A stretch of 64,000 nt of DNA, from contig NZ_CP159534.1 in NCBI RefSeq assembly GCF_040529335.1, positions 2,108,001-2,172,000 of the forward strand, read 5' to 3'. Origin of the DNA: Streptomyces sp. HUAS MG91. GTDB lineage: Bacteria; Actinomycetota; Actinomycetes; Streptomycetales; Streptomycetaceae. The translations under genes and the position numbers were made by a program. Under the pieces are notes generated by a model. That model was not told the DNA's origin. It saw nothing but the letters and a program-made list of their open reading frames with translations, and did no database searches. This document shows positions 26,326 to 33,669 of the stretch, piece by piece; the first letter of the stretch is position 1; every line of letters starts with the position of its first letter.

Positions 26326-27897
26326 ATGACGGAATCGGAGGCGGGGCCGGGCGCGACACCGACGGCGGACTCGTGGCGGGACACGGCCGAGCGGATCGGG
26401 GTCGACCTGCACCTGGACCTGTCGGCCGCGGGAAGCCGGCGGGGTGCGCTGGCCGGCGCGCTGCGGGACGCCGTGCGGTCCGGGCGGCTGTCGCCCGGGA
26501 CCCGGCTGCCGCCCTACCGCGCGCTCGCCGCCGACCTCGGCGTCGCCCGCAACACGGTCGCCGACGCCTACGCCGAACTCGTCGCCGAGGGCTGGCTCAC
26601 CGCCCGCCAGGGATCGGGCACCCGGGTCGCGGAGCGGGCCCGGCCACCGGCCGGGAGCGGGGCCGGGCGGGCGCCCGAGGAGGTATCGGACAGCGATCCG
26701 GGGCCGGCGCACGACCTGCGGCAGGGCTCGCCGGACGCGTCGGCGTTCCCGCGGGCCGCGTGGGCGGCGGCGTACCGGCGCGCCCTGAATGCCGCGCCCG
26801 CCGCCGCCTTCGGGCCCGGCGATCCGCGGGGCCGTATCGAATTGCGGACCGCGCTCGCCGAGTACCTGGCGCGCTCGCGCGGGGTGCGCGCCGAACCCGG
26901 GCGGATCGTCGTCTGCTCGGGTTTCGCGCACGCGCTGCGGCTGCTCTACGGGGAGCGGGTGCTGCGCGGCCCGCTCGCCGTGGAGGAGTACGGGCTGGCG
27001 TTCCACCGTGAACTGCTGGTCGGGGCGGGGGTGCGGACGGTGCCGCTCGCGGTCGACGAACACGGAGCGCGGGTGGCGGAGTTGGGTGCGCTCGGCAGTG
27101 GGGTGCGCGGAGTGCTGCTCACCCCGGCGCACCAGTTCCCCATGGGTGGGCCGTTGCACCCGGAGCGGCGGGCCGCCGCGGTGGACTGGGCACGCGGGCG
27201 CGGCGGGCTGGTGGTGGAGGACGACTACGACGGGGAGTTCCGCTACGACCGCAAGCCCGTCGGGGCGGTGCAGGGGCTCGATCCCGAGCACGTCGTGTAC
27301 GTCGGGTCGGTGAGCAAGAGCCTCTCCCCCGCGCTGCGGCTGGGGTGGATGGTGCTGCCGGGACACCTGGTGCGGGACGTGGTCGCGGCGAAGGGCGAGC
27401 GGGAGGGGTGGGCGAGCGCGCTGGACCAGCTGGCGCTCGCCGAGTTCCTGTCGTCGGGGGCGTACGACCGGCACGTACGGCGGATGCGGCAGCGCTACCG
27501 GGCGCGCAGGGACCTGCTGGTGTCGGCGCTGGCCGAGCGGGCGCCGTGGGCCGGGGTCAGCGGGGTCGCGGCGGGTCTGCACGCCGTGGTGCGGCTGCCC
27601 TCGGGACGGGAGCGGGACGTGCTCGCCGCGGCCCGGGCGCGGGGGATCGCGGTGGAGGGGCTGGCGGCGTTCCGGCACCCGGGGGCCGTGGACGGGGGCC
27701 ACGGCCCGGGCGAGGAGGGCCTGGTCGTCGGTTACGCGGCGGCGGCCGAACGGGCGTACGGGGCGGCCGTCGAGGCGCTGTCCGGAGTTCTCGCGCACGT
27801 GGGACGAGCGGGCCCCGGGGCACCCCCGCGGACCCGGCCCGTGCTCCGGATCAGGACAGCAGGAAGTCCGCCGCCCCCGCCTTCGCTCCCTCGATGA
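26326..27897 (+). CDS. MocR/PdxR-type transcriptional regulator (GntR HTH fused to aminotransferase fold)
   Basis: Encodes 523 residues. Residues about 40-110 form a winged helix of the GntR type (LAGALRDAVRSGRLSPGTRLPPYRALAADLGVARNTVADAYAELVAEGWLTARQGSGTRVA). The rest is a class I aminotransferase fold with VVEDDYDGEFRYD and the PLP-lysine motif YVGSVSKSLSPALRLGWMV. MocR proteins use PLP as an effector, often to control vitamin B6 or amino acid genes. No obvious target gene is adjacent, so the target is unknown. The last 16 codons (a proline-rich tail) overlap the convergent DUF397 gene by 47 bp. Confidence 0.92.
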   Translation: MTESEAGPGATPTADSWRDTAERIGVDLHLDLSAAGSRRGALAGALRDAVRSGRLSPGTRLPPYRALAADLGVARNTVADAYAELVAEGWLTARQGSGTRVAERARPPAGSGAGRAPEEVSDSDPGPAHDLRQGSPDASAFPRAAWAAAYRRALNAAPAAAFGPGDPRGRIELRTALAEYLARSRGVRAEPGRIVVCSGFAHALRLLYGERVLRGPLAVEEYGLAFHRELLVGAGVRTVPLAVDEHGARVAELGALGSGVRGVLLTPAHQFPMGGPLHPERRAAAVDWARGRGGLVVEDDYDGEFRYDRKPVGAVQGLDPEHVVYVGSVSKSLSPALRLGWMVLPGHLVRDVVAAKGEREGWASALDQLALAEFLSSGAYDRHVRRMRQRYRARRDLLVSALAERAPWAGVSGVAAGLHAVVRLPSGRERDVLAAARARGIAVEGLAAFRHPGAVDGGHGPGEEGLVVGYAAAAERAYGAAVEALSGVLAHVGRAGPGAPPRTRPVLRIRTAGSPPPPPSLPR

Positions 27898-28123
27898 AGG
27901 CCGAGATCTCGCTGAGCGTGTAGATCAGTGCCGGACCGTCCGGGTCCGAGGACTGGCGGACGGCGACGCGGCCGTCGGCCAGCTTCATCGCTTCGAGGCA
28001 GTTGCCGCCGTTGCCGCCGCTCCAGGGCTTGTGCCAGCCTTCGCCGCCGAGGTCGCGCGCGGGCATGCCGTTGTAGACAGGCTGGCCGTCGACTCCTCGT
28101 ATCCGGTCCTTGATCTGGTCCAT
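27851..28123 (-). CDS. DUF397 domain-containing small protein
   Basis: Encodes 90 residues. The DUF397 pattern is clear: WHKPWSGGNGGNCLEAMKLADGRVAVRQSSDPDGPALIYTLSEISAFIEGAKAGAADFLL, compare the family rule W-x-K-S-x-S-G-x-x-G-x-C-V-E ... V-x-V-R-D-S-x-x-P. Its ATG follows the stop of the DUF5753 regulator gene directly (TGAATG), so the two are translated together. In Streptomyces these small proteins pair with the adjacent XRE regulator and are thought to modulate it, like the WhiJ/BldB-type pairs in development. Cytosolic; no enzyme motif. Confidence 0.93.
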   Translation of the reverse strand: MDQIKDRIRGVDGQPVYNGMPARDLGGEGWHKPWSGGNGGNCLEAMKLADGRVAVRQSSDPDGPALIYTLSEISAFIEGAKAGAADFLLS

Positions 28124-28993
28124 TCACAGCTCCTTGCGGAGATCGCTCAGGATCTCCTTTGTGCGTGGTGCGGTTGCGGCATGTGCCGCCATGCGGTCCA
28201 TGACCTCCAGGTGGGTGGCCACCTCGGGGCGCGCGTCGAGGTAGACGGCGCCGGTCAGGTACTCGCTGTAGACCATGTCGGGCAGTTCCGGCACGGCGAA
28301 CCGGAACAGCACGAAGGGGCCGTAGGTGCCCGGGTGCGGGCCGGACGCGAACTGGGCGACCTGCAGCGTCACGTTCGGCAGCTCGATCACTTCGAGCAGC
28401 CGGTCGATCTGGCCGCGCATCACCGCCGCGTCGCCGACCGGGCGGCGCAGCGCCGTCTCGTCCATGACCATCCACAGACGCGGCGCGTCCTCGCGGGTGA
28501 GCAGGGTCTGGCGCTGCATGCGCAGAGCGACGTGCCGCTCGACGAGGCCCGGGTCGTCGACCAGCGCGCGGCCGATCGCCCCGGACTGCAGCACCCCGCG
28601 CGCGTACTCCTCGGTCTGGAGCAGGCCGGGCACGAAGTGCGGCTCGTAGGACCTGATGAGCGAGGCGGCGCCCTCCAGGCTCACGTACATCGAGAACCAG
28701 CCGGGCAGGATGTCGTGGAACCGCTGCCACCAGCCCGGCTTGTTCGCGTCCTCGGCGAGCTGCACGAAGGCGTCGGCCTCGGTGTCGGTGACGCCGTAGG
28801 ACTTCAGGAGCATCTGCAGGTACGGAATCTTGAGCGCGACCTCGGCGGTCTCCATGCGGCGGACCGTCGCGGCGGTTACACGGAGTACTTTCGCCGCGTC
28901 CTCGCGCTTGAGGCCGGCGGCCTCGCGCAGGTCCTGGAGACGGCGCCCGAGAACCACCTGACCGACCGTCGGCGCGGACCGCGGTTCACTCAC
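28124..28993 (-). CDS. XRE-family helix-turn-helix regulator with DUF5753 domain
   Basis: Encodes 289 residues from a GTG. The N-terminal HTH spans about residues 12-70 (VVLGRRLQDLREAAGLKREDAAKVLRVTAATVRRMETAE). The rest is DUF5753: GWWQRFHDILPGWFSMYVSLEGAASLIRSYEPHFVPGLLQTEEYARGVL, then RQTLLTREDAPRLWMVMDETALRRPVGD and HPGTYGPFVLFRF. These WhiJ-like regulators are numerous in Streptomyces, next to DUF397 partners and HATPase proteins; that full cassette is present here. The divergent 277-bp region carries a palindrome that is a candidate operator. Confidence 0.94.
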   Translation of the reverse strand: MSEPRSAPTVGQVVLGRRLQDLREAAGLKREDAAKVLRVTAATVRRMETAEVALKIPYLQMLLKSYGVTDTEADAFVQLAEDANKPGWWQRFHDILPGWFSMYVSLEGAASLIRSYEPHFVPGLLQTEEYARGVLQSGAIGRALVDDPGLVERHVALRMQRQTLLTREDAPRLWMVMDETALRRPVGDAAVMRGQIDRLLEVIELPNVTLQVAQFASGPHPGTYGPFVLFRFAVPELPDMVYSEYLTGAVYLDARPEVATHLEVMDRMAAHAATAPRTKEILSDLRKEL

Positions 28994-29209
28994 GCCGCAT
29001 CCCTCCCAGCAGTCCGACCCGTCGTCCGACTCGTTGTCCCAGTGTCTGAAGTCAGCCGCGCCCAGACGCGTACGACCGTGCGAGAAAGCCGAAAACCGGC
29101 CGTTCAGAGGCCGATCACCGGTTCATTCCCACACGGTTCGCGTCACAGGAGCCGCCATGCGGCGGGCTGCAGTCAGCAGTCTGCCATGCCTGCTCCGCGA
29201 GGCACACTG

Positions 29210-29230
29210 CACTCTGCACTTTTCAGAGTG
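29210..29230. promoter_or_regulatory. Palindromic candidate operator in front of the HATPase gene
   Basis: A perfect 7-bp inverted repeat, CACTCTG and CAGAGTG, is separated by 7 bases (CACTTTT). Direct TGCAC repeats precede it. It ends five bases before the -35 element of the HATPase gene promoter and lies within the shared divergent region of the DUF5753 regulator, a natural binding site for that protein. Binding is inference. Confidence 0.6.
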
Positions 29231-29234
29231 GCTC

Positions 29235-29263
29235 TTGCCAAGTGTTCACGACGGGGCGATAGT
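29235..29263 (+). promoter_or_regulatory. HrdB-type promoter giving a probable leaderless mRNA
   Basis: TTGCCA (29235-29240) and GATAGT (29258-29263) are separated by 17 bp. Transcription would start near 29270, at or next to the GTG start codon at 29271, so the transcript is probably leaderless. No ribosome-binding site is seen before this GTG, which agrees. Confidence 0.55.
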
Positions 29264-29270
29264 GGCAAGC

Positions 29271-29831
29271 GTGATTCCGTCCGCGCCCTTAGGAACAGCA
29301 GCCGACGAAGCTACGTTCGGTGACCGTCTGGGTACGTCGCCCATGTTCGCGGTCCGCCGCAGCAGCTTCGAGCTGGCTCCCCACCCGGGCTCCGCCGCAC
29401 AGGCCCGGCGCATGACGCGCACCCAGCTGACCGGGTGGGGCGCGTGCGAGGACACCTGTGACGCGGCGGCCCTCGTCGTCTCGGAGCTGGTGACGAACGC
29501 CATCGTGCACACCGCCAGCCGCCGTATCCACTGCGAGCTGCACGATCTGCGCGGCGGCGACGGGGACGACGGGCAGGGCGAGCGCGTGCGGATAGCCGTC
29601 CGCGACGAAGGACGCATGCCGGGCGAGCACCGTCCCGCCGGCCGGATCGCCCCTGAGGAGGAGCACGGCAGAGGGCTGCTCCTGGTCGCCGCGGTCTCCA
29701 CCGCGTGGGGCGCCCAGGAGACCGGCCCCGGCCTGCTGGTCTGGGCGGAACTGCCGCGGCGGACCGGCGCGGGGAGCACGGATCCCGGACCCGTGCCGGA
29801 CGCGCCCGACGGAAGCGGCTGGGTCTGGTGA
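29271..29831 (+). CDS. ATP-binding protein of the HATPase (anti-sigma factor kinase-like) family
   Basis: Encodes 186 residues if the GTG at 29271 is used; longer open-frame starts exist upstream but cross the promoter. Residues about 45-165 make a small GHKL ATPase: AALVVSELVTNAIVHTASR (N-box with Glu and Asn), VRIAVRDEGRMPGEH (G1) and EEEHGRGLLLVAAVSTAWG (G2), like RsbW/SpoIIAB-type proteins and the many single-domain HATPases of Streptomyces. With the divergent DUF5753 and DUF397 genes it completes a cassette also seen around whiJ and abaA. Its partner (sigma factor or anti-sigma antagonist) is not known. Confidence 0.88.
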   Translation: MIPSAPLGTAADEATFGDRLGTSPMFAVRRSSFELAPHPGSAAQARRMTRTQLTGWGACEDTCDAAALVVSELVTNAIVHTASRRIHCELHDLRGGDGDDGQGERVRIAVRDEGRMPGEHRPAGRIAPEEEHGRGLLLVAAVSTAWGAQETGPGLLVWAELPRRTGAGSTDPGPVPDAPDGSGWVW

Positions 29832-29928
29832 GCCCGGCGACTCGACACGGACCCGGCACCTGACGCCGGTGTGAACCATCGCCCGGACCGGCCGGGCGGC
29901 GATCGACAAGCGTGCTGAACGGGAACGG

Positions 29929-30384
29929 ATGGGCGTGGTGACGACGGGCACTTTGCGGACGATGCAACTGGACTCGCTGACCGGGCTCGCCCGGCGACGG
30001 CGGATACGGGATCCGCATCCACCCGCACCCGTGCGTCTGACCGTGCCGGACGGCATGACCGCGCCGCTCGGCTGCGACGCGGTGGCCGTTCCCGAGAGTT
30101 TCGCCCGCGCGATGACGCGGCGGCTGCCCCGGATGGGGTGTGTGTACGCGGCCGAGGGGCACTGGTGGTGGCTCGTGCCATCGGATTCGGACGTGGCGCT
30201 CGAATGGCCCGCTCCGGCGCGCTACACGGCGGGCGCCGTGGTGCCGGACGCGGCGCGCGTCCCGGATCTCATCCACTGCCCCGAGGGCGCGGTGCCCTAC
30301 ACGCCGCCGATTCCGCTGTATCTGGCGCTGTGCCGGGTCACGGGGACGACGCCCGTCTGGTCCCGGTCGGTCGGCACGTCGTAG
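29929..30384 (+). CDS. Conserved hypothetical protein
   Basis: Encodes 151 residues. I do not recognise a domain. It has a basic start (GLARRRRIRDPHPPAP), a YAAEGHWWWLVPSDSDVALEWPAPARY segment with a tryptophan cluster, and ends VYLALCRVTG-like (IPLYLALCRVTGTTPVWSRSVGTS). There is no signal peptide or membrane helix. It lies 97 bp after the HATPase gene on the same strand and might be cotranscribed. Such proteins are widespread next to these regulator cassettes in Streptomyces to my knowledge, but the function is unknown. Confidence 0.7.
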   Translation: MGVVTTGTLRTMQLDSLTGLARRRRIRDPHPPAPVRLTVPDGMTAPLGCDAVAVPESFARAMTRRLPRMGCVYAAEGHWWWLVPSDSDVALEWPAPARYTAGAVVPDAARVPDLIHCPEGAVPYTPPIPLYLALCRVTGTTPVWSRSVGTS

Positions 30385-30574
30385 AGCGCGCCCGAAGGTT
30401 GCCGGGTGCCCGCGGGTGACGGCCGCTCAGGGGGCGCGGAGCGCGCACCGGCGAGGACGTCGGGGCTCCCGCTCCCGGCGTCCCGCGCCGAGCCCCCCGT
30501 CCGTGTGGTTCGGCTCCGAGAGCTCCGAGAGCTCCGACGACCCGGACGGTCCCGATCGGTCTCGTCGTCAAAGG

Positions 30575-30593
30575 ACGGTGGTGCCACCACCGT
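30575..30593. terminator. Hairpin between convergent small genes
   Basis: ACGGTGGT and ACCACCGT flank GCC, a perfect 8-bp stem. It sits in a 280-bp gene-free stretch (30385-30664) between convergent genes, where a shared terminator is expected. The stretch also holds a doubled GAGAGCTCC. Confidence 0.4.
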
Positions 30594-30664
30594 AGCCGCG
30601 CACCGGCGCGGCGTCTCGGCTCCGGCACCACCCATGACGTGCACAGGACACCATCTGGCCACGA

Positions 30665-30844
30665 TCAGGCCACCGGCTGCGCCGCCTCTCGTACGATCAC
30701 GAGAAACGCGTCGGTCGCCAGGTCCATGACCACCTCGGCCGGCCTGCCCTCCAGCCGACACCGGTTCGCGAACTCCTCTGCGGGCCAGGAGCCGCGAGGC
30801 CCTCCGGCCGGGAAACGCTGCAACACCACTCGTCCGTTGATCAT
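30665..30844 (-). CDS. Small conserved protein of 59 residues
   Basis: Starts ATG ATC AAC GGA at 30844 and stops TGA at 30665. The product begins MINGRVVLQRFPAGGPRGSW, continues PAEEFANRCRLEGRPAEVVM and ends DLATDAFLVIVREAAQPVA. Third codon positions are mostly G or C, and the alternating hydrophobic pattern in its second half suggests a small alpha/beta fold. A purine-rich GGGACGAG stretch lies just upstream. It looks like a real small gene because of its coding bias and sensible composition, but I know no function. Confidence 0.6.
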   Translation of the reverse strand: MINGRVVLQRFPAGGPRGSWPAEEFANRCRLEGRPAEVVMDLATDAFLVIVREAAQPVA

Positions 30845-31000
30845 CGCTCGTCCCTGTCCCCCGTGTCGTACCTGAAGCCCGGGCTCCGGTTAGGCTCCGG
30901 CGCCCTGTGTGAAGGAGAACGCTGACAGGGCGGGCAAGGACTCGCAACGTGACGAGAATGACACCGAGTTGAGACGAGGTCAGGTCGCGCGGGACGGCCG

Positions 31001-31708
31001 TCAGTCGACGTACTCGTCGTGATAGCGCACGCGCGCACTGCCCGCGGGCGCCCCCAGAGACGTCGCCCGTCCCTCAGGTTTCTCCCATGCCTCCTGCCGG
31101 CCGAGGGCGGTGAGGTCCAGGAGGTTCGTGGTGAAGCCGATGTTGTCCAGGCCGCGGTCGAAGGCCGAGTACGTGTGAAAGATCCGCTCACCCGTGCGCA
31201 GGAAGCAGCTCAGTGCGGGCCGCTCCTGAAGTTCACCGCCCGCGGCCCCGTCCGGCCGCACCCGCACGGTGGCGCCGAAGTCCAGGTTGAAGTCGCTGAG
31301 GCTGGAGGAGTACCAGGGCAGGGTCCAGCCCAGTCGCGCCTTGAACGGCAGGATCTTGGTGAAGGGGGCCCTGGAGACCGCCGCGAACGCCGTGCCGCGG
31401 GCCCGCAGATGGGCCAGGTGCCCGATCTGGTCGAGGAAACCGGAGCAGCTGGCGCAGCCCGCGTCCCACTCCGGGGCGAACATGAAGTGGTAGACGACGA
31501 GTTGGCGCCGCCCCTCGAACAGGTCGAGGAGTTCGGCCTTTCCGTCCGGGCCCTCGAAGGCGTACGCCTTGTCGATCTCCACCATGGGCAGCTCGCGCCG
31601 CCGGGTGTTCAGCGCGTCGCGCGCCCGGGTCGCCGCCTTCTCCAGGGCGAGCAGTTCCTCGCGTGCGGCCTGCCACTCCTGGCGGGTGACCACCTTCGGC
31701 AGCCCCAT
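31001..31708 (-). CDS. DUF899 (thioredoxin-like) protein
   Basis: Encodes 235 residues. DUF899 landmarks: KVVTRQEWQAAREELLALEKAATRARDALNTRRRELPMVEIDKAYAFEG at the N-terminus, LVVYHFMFAPEWDAGCASCSGFLDQIGHLAHLRARGTAFAAVSRAPFTKI with a CxxC pair at the place of the thioredoxin active site, and FHTYSAFDRGLDNIGFTTNLLDLTALGRQE near the C-terminus. The fold is thioredoxin-like, and redox activity through the CxxC is plausible but unproved. Start is ATG with GAGGAACC just before it. It is cytosolic and stands alone. Confidence 0.9.
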   Translation of the reverse strand: MGLPKVVTRQEWQAAREELLALEKAATRARDALNTRRRELPMVEIDKAYAFEGPDGKAELLDLFEGRRQLVVYHFMFAPEWDAGCASCSGFLDQIGHLAHLRARGTAFAAVSRAPFTKILPFKARLGWTLPWYSSSLSDFNLDFGATVRVRPDGAAGGELQERPALSCFLRTGERIFHTYSAFDRGLDNIGFTTNLLDLTALGRQEAWEKPEGRATSLGAPAGSARVRYHDEYVD

Positions 31709-31932
31709 GGTTCCTCCTCGGGTCGGATCTCTCGCAGGGGTGACCGGGGGCGGGCGCGGAACTCATCGGTCCCGCGGGAAGAACTTCGCGGAGTCCGGGG
31801 GCACATGGCGCCCCTGTCCGCTAAGAACGCACTGTTGTCCGCTGAGCCGTGCGCCATCACAATGCTCATGCCAACACGGCAGAGGCACACTCCACCCATG
31901 CACCACTCTCGGCACGGGAGAGGACCCCCCAC

Positions 31933-32772
31933 ATGAAGAAGTCACTCGCCGCCGCAGCGTTCGGCGTCGCTCTGATCGGTGCAACCGCCGCCCCGGCAAT
32001 GGCCGCTGACGGTTCGTCGACCGCCGGTCCCGCGGTCAAGGCGGTGTCCTTCGCCGGCACGGTCGCGCTCAGCAACTGTTCCGGCTCGGTCGTCCGCGTC
32101 CCCAACTCCCAGCCGTCCGACCCGGCGCTGGTGATGTCGAACGGCCACTGCCTGGAGTCCGGTTTCCCGGGTCCGGGCGAGGTCGTGGTGAACAAGGCGT
32201 CGTCCCGTACGTTCAGCCTCCTGAACTCCGCCGGCAGCAAGGTCGCGACGCTGCGGGCGAGCAAGGTGGCGTACGGCACGATGACGGACACGGACGTCTC
32301 GCTGTACCAGCTGACCTCCACGTACGCGCAGATAGAGAGCTCGTACGGGATCAAGGCCCTGGAGCTGTCGGCCGCCCACCCGACGCAGGGCACGGCGATC
32401 AGCGTGGTCTCCGGCTACTGGAAGAAGAAGTATGACTGCTCGATCGACGGGTTCGTCTACCGCCTCAAGGAGGGCGCGTGGACCTGGAAGGACTCGGTCC
32501 GCTACACCTCCGCCTGCCAGACGATCGGCGGCACCTCGGGCTCGCCCGTCGTCGACCAGACGACCGGCAAGGTCGTCGCGGTGAACAACACCGGTAACGA
32601 GGACGGCCAGCAGTGCACGGAGAACAACCCGTGCGAGGTGGACGCGAACGGCAAGGTCACGGTGCGCCAGGGCATCAACTACGCGCAGGAGACGTACGGG
32701 ATCGTGCCGTGCGTCGTCGCCGGCAACAAGATCAACCTGTCGGCGCCGGGTTGCACACTGCCCAAGCCCTGA
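31933..32772 (+). CDS. Secreted trypsin-like serine protease
   Basis: Encodes 279 residues from the ATG at 31933, preceded by GGGAGAGGA. A Sec signal peptide (MKKSLAAAAFGVALIGATAAPAMA) is followed by a trypsin/V8-like domain: SNGHCLE carries the catalytic His (residue 72), MTDTDVSLYQL the Asp, and GGTSGSPVVD the nucleophilic Ser. Cysteines fit two or three disulfides. Streptomyces secretes many such proteases for nutrient use and processing of other exported proteins. It is followed by a strong hairpin, then a long gene-poor stretch before the giant toxin gene; a link between the two is not shown. Confidence 0.93.
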   Translation: MKKSLAAAAFGVALIGATAAPAMAADGSSTAGPAVKAVSFAGTVALSNCSGSVVRVPNSQPSDPALVMSNGHCLESGFPGPGEVVVNKASSRTFSLLNSAGSKVATLRASKVAYGTMTDTDVSLYQLTSTYAQIESSYGIKALELSAAHPTQGTAISVVSGYWKKKYDCSIDGFVYRLKEGAWTWKDSVRYTSACQTIGGTSGSPVVDQTTGKVVAVNNTGNEDGQQCTENNPCEVDANGKVTVRQGINYAQETYGIVPCVVAGNKINLSAPGCTLPKP

Positions 32773-32780
32773 CAGCGGTG

Positions 32781-32815
32781 GCCGGGCGCTCCCCTTCCCG
32801 GGGGGGGCGCCCGGC
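32781..32815 (+). terminator. Terminator after the serine protease gene
   Basis: GCCGGGCGC (32781-32789) pairs with GCGCCCGGC (32807-32815). The intervening bases (CCCC and GGGG runs) can extend the stem. It starts 9 bp after the stop codon. Confidence 0.8.
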
Positions 32816-33669
32816 TCCCGGCCTCGATGGCAGCGTCGTCACGCGACCTGGAGTACCCCGCGTCCGCGAGTGCGGTGGTCAGGCGAGGCGAGATCGCGAA
32901 GATGACGCGCCCGTCGGTGTCTTGGCCGGCGACGATGCGCGGCTCACCGGCTTCGACGAGTTCCTCGAAGCTGCCGCCGGCCAGGAGGCAGTCCCTCCCC
33001 CTCGACCACTGCTTCTTCGGATCGCGTCGGCGCCACGGATGGCGTGCCGGACGCGAACGAGGCCCCGTGACGACGGCCGGGATCAGGTTCGGCGCCGGTC
33101 GCGGCACCAAACGCACCTCCCCAGAAGCGATTTGAGCGACCGGAGATCACAATTCGGCGCTCACTGCCCGATTCTGTTGACCCGTCCTGCCGCATGCTCG
33201 TACTGTCGCCGCGACCAGATGATCCGCTCATATTTTTGCCTTGGTTTGACTTCTTCGGGGGAGGGGGCTGCCGTGCTTTCTGTCATGGGCAGGATGAGTG
33301 GGGTGCTCGCCACCCACGAACAGGTGACGGCGTCGACCAGGTCGGAGGATCGCTCACTCCTCCCGCGGCACCGAACCTGACCTTCCGATGCCTGACGTGC
33401 CCCGACACCCGTGGGCGCGCCCTCGACCCTCCACCGGGCGACTCGTACGCACATCGTTGATCACCAGTACGGCGTTCGTCCTCGTGTCCGCGGCGGCCCG
33501 GCCCCGGCTTCTCCCCGTCTGTTCGGACCGGAGCAGCTGAGCGAGCCCCCGACCGGTCTGTCGCCCTCCCGCGCGCCACAGGCCGTTCTCTCCGCACCCC
33601 CTGCCCCTTACCGCGAACCGCCGCTTCCGGCTGTCCGCTTCGCCACCCCGCGCGCCCCAAGGAGATCCA
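32816..33669. other. Long gene-poor stretch upstream of the toxin gene, with a possible gene remnant
   Basis: No convincing complete gene. On the minus strand, about 33116 to 32830, an open frame starting GTG CGT TTG has GC-rich third positions and protein-like text such as GGSFEELVEAGEPRIVAGQ and VIFAISPRLTTALADAGY, but no good ribosome site and an end that runs into the protease gene; it may be a decayed gene. An AT-rich patch (about 33225-33260, TCATATTTTTGCC and TTTGACTTC) and TTGACC near 33176 may belong to the toxin promoter, which would leave a leader of more than 400 nt. Confidence 0.35.
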
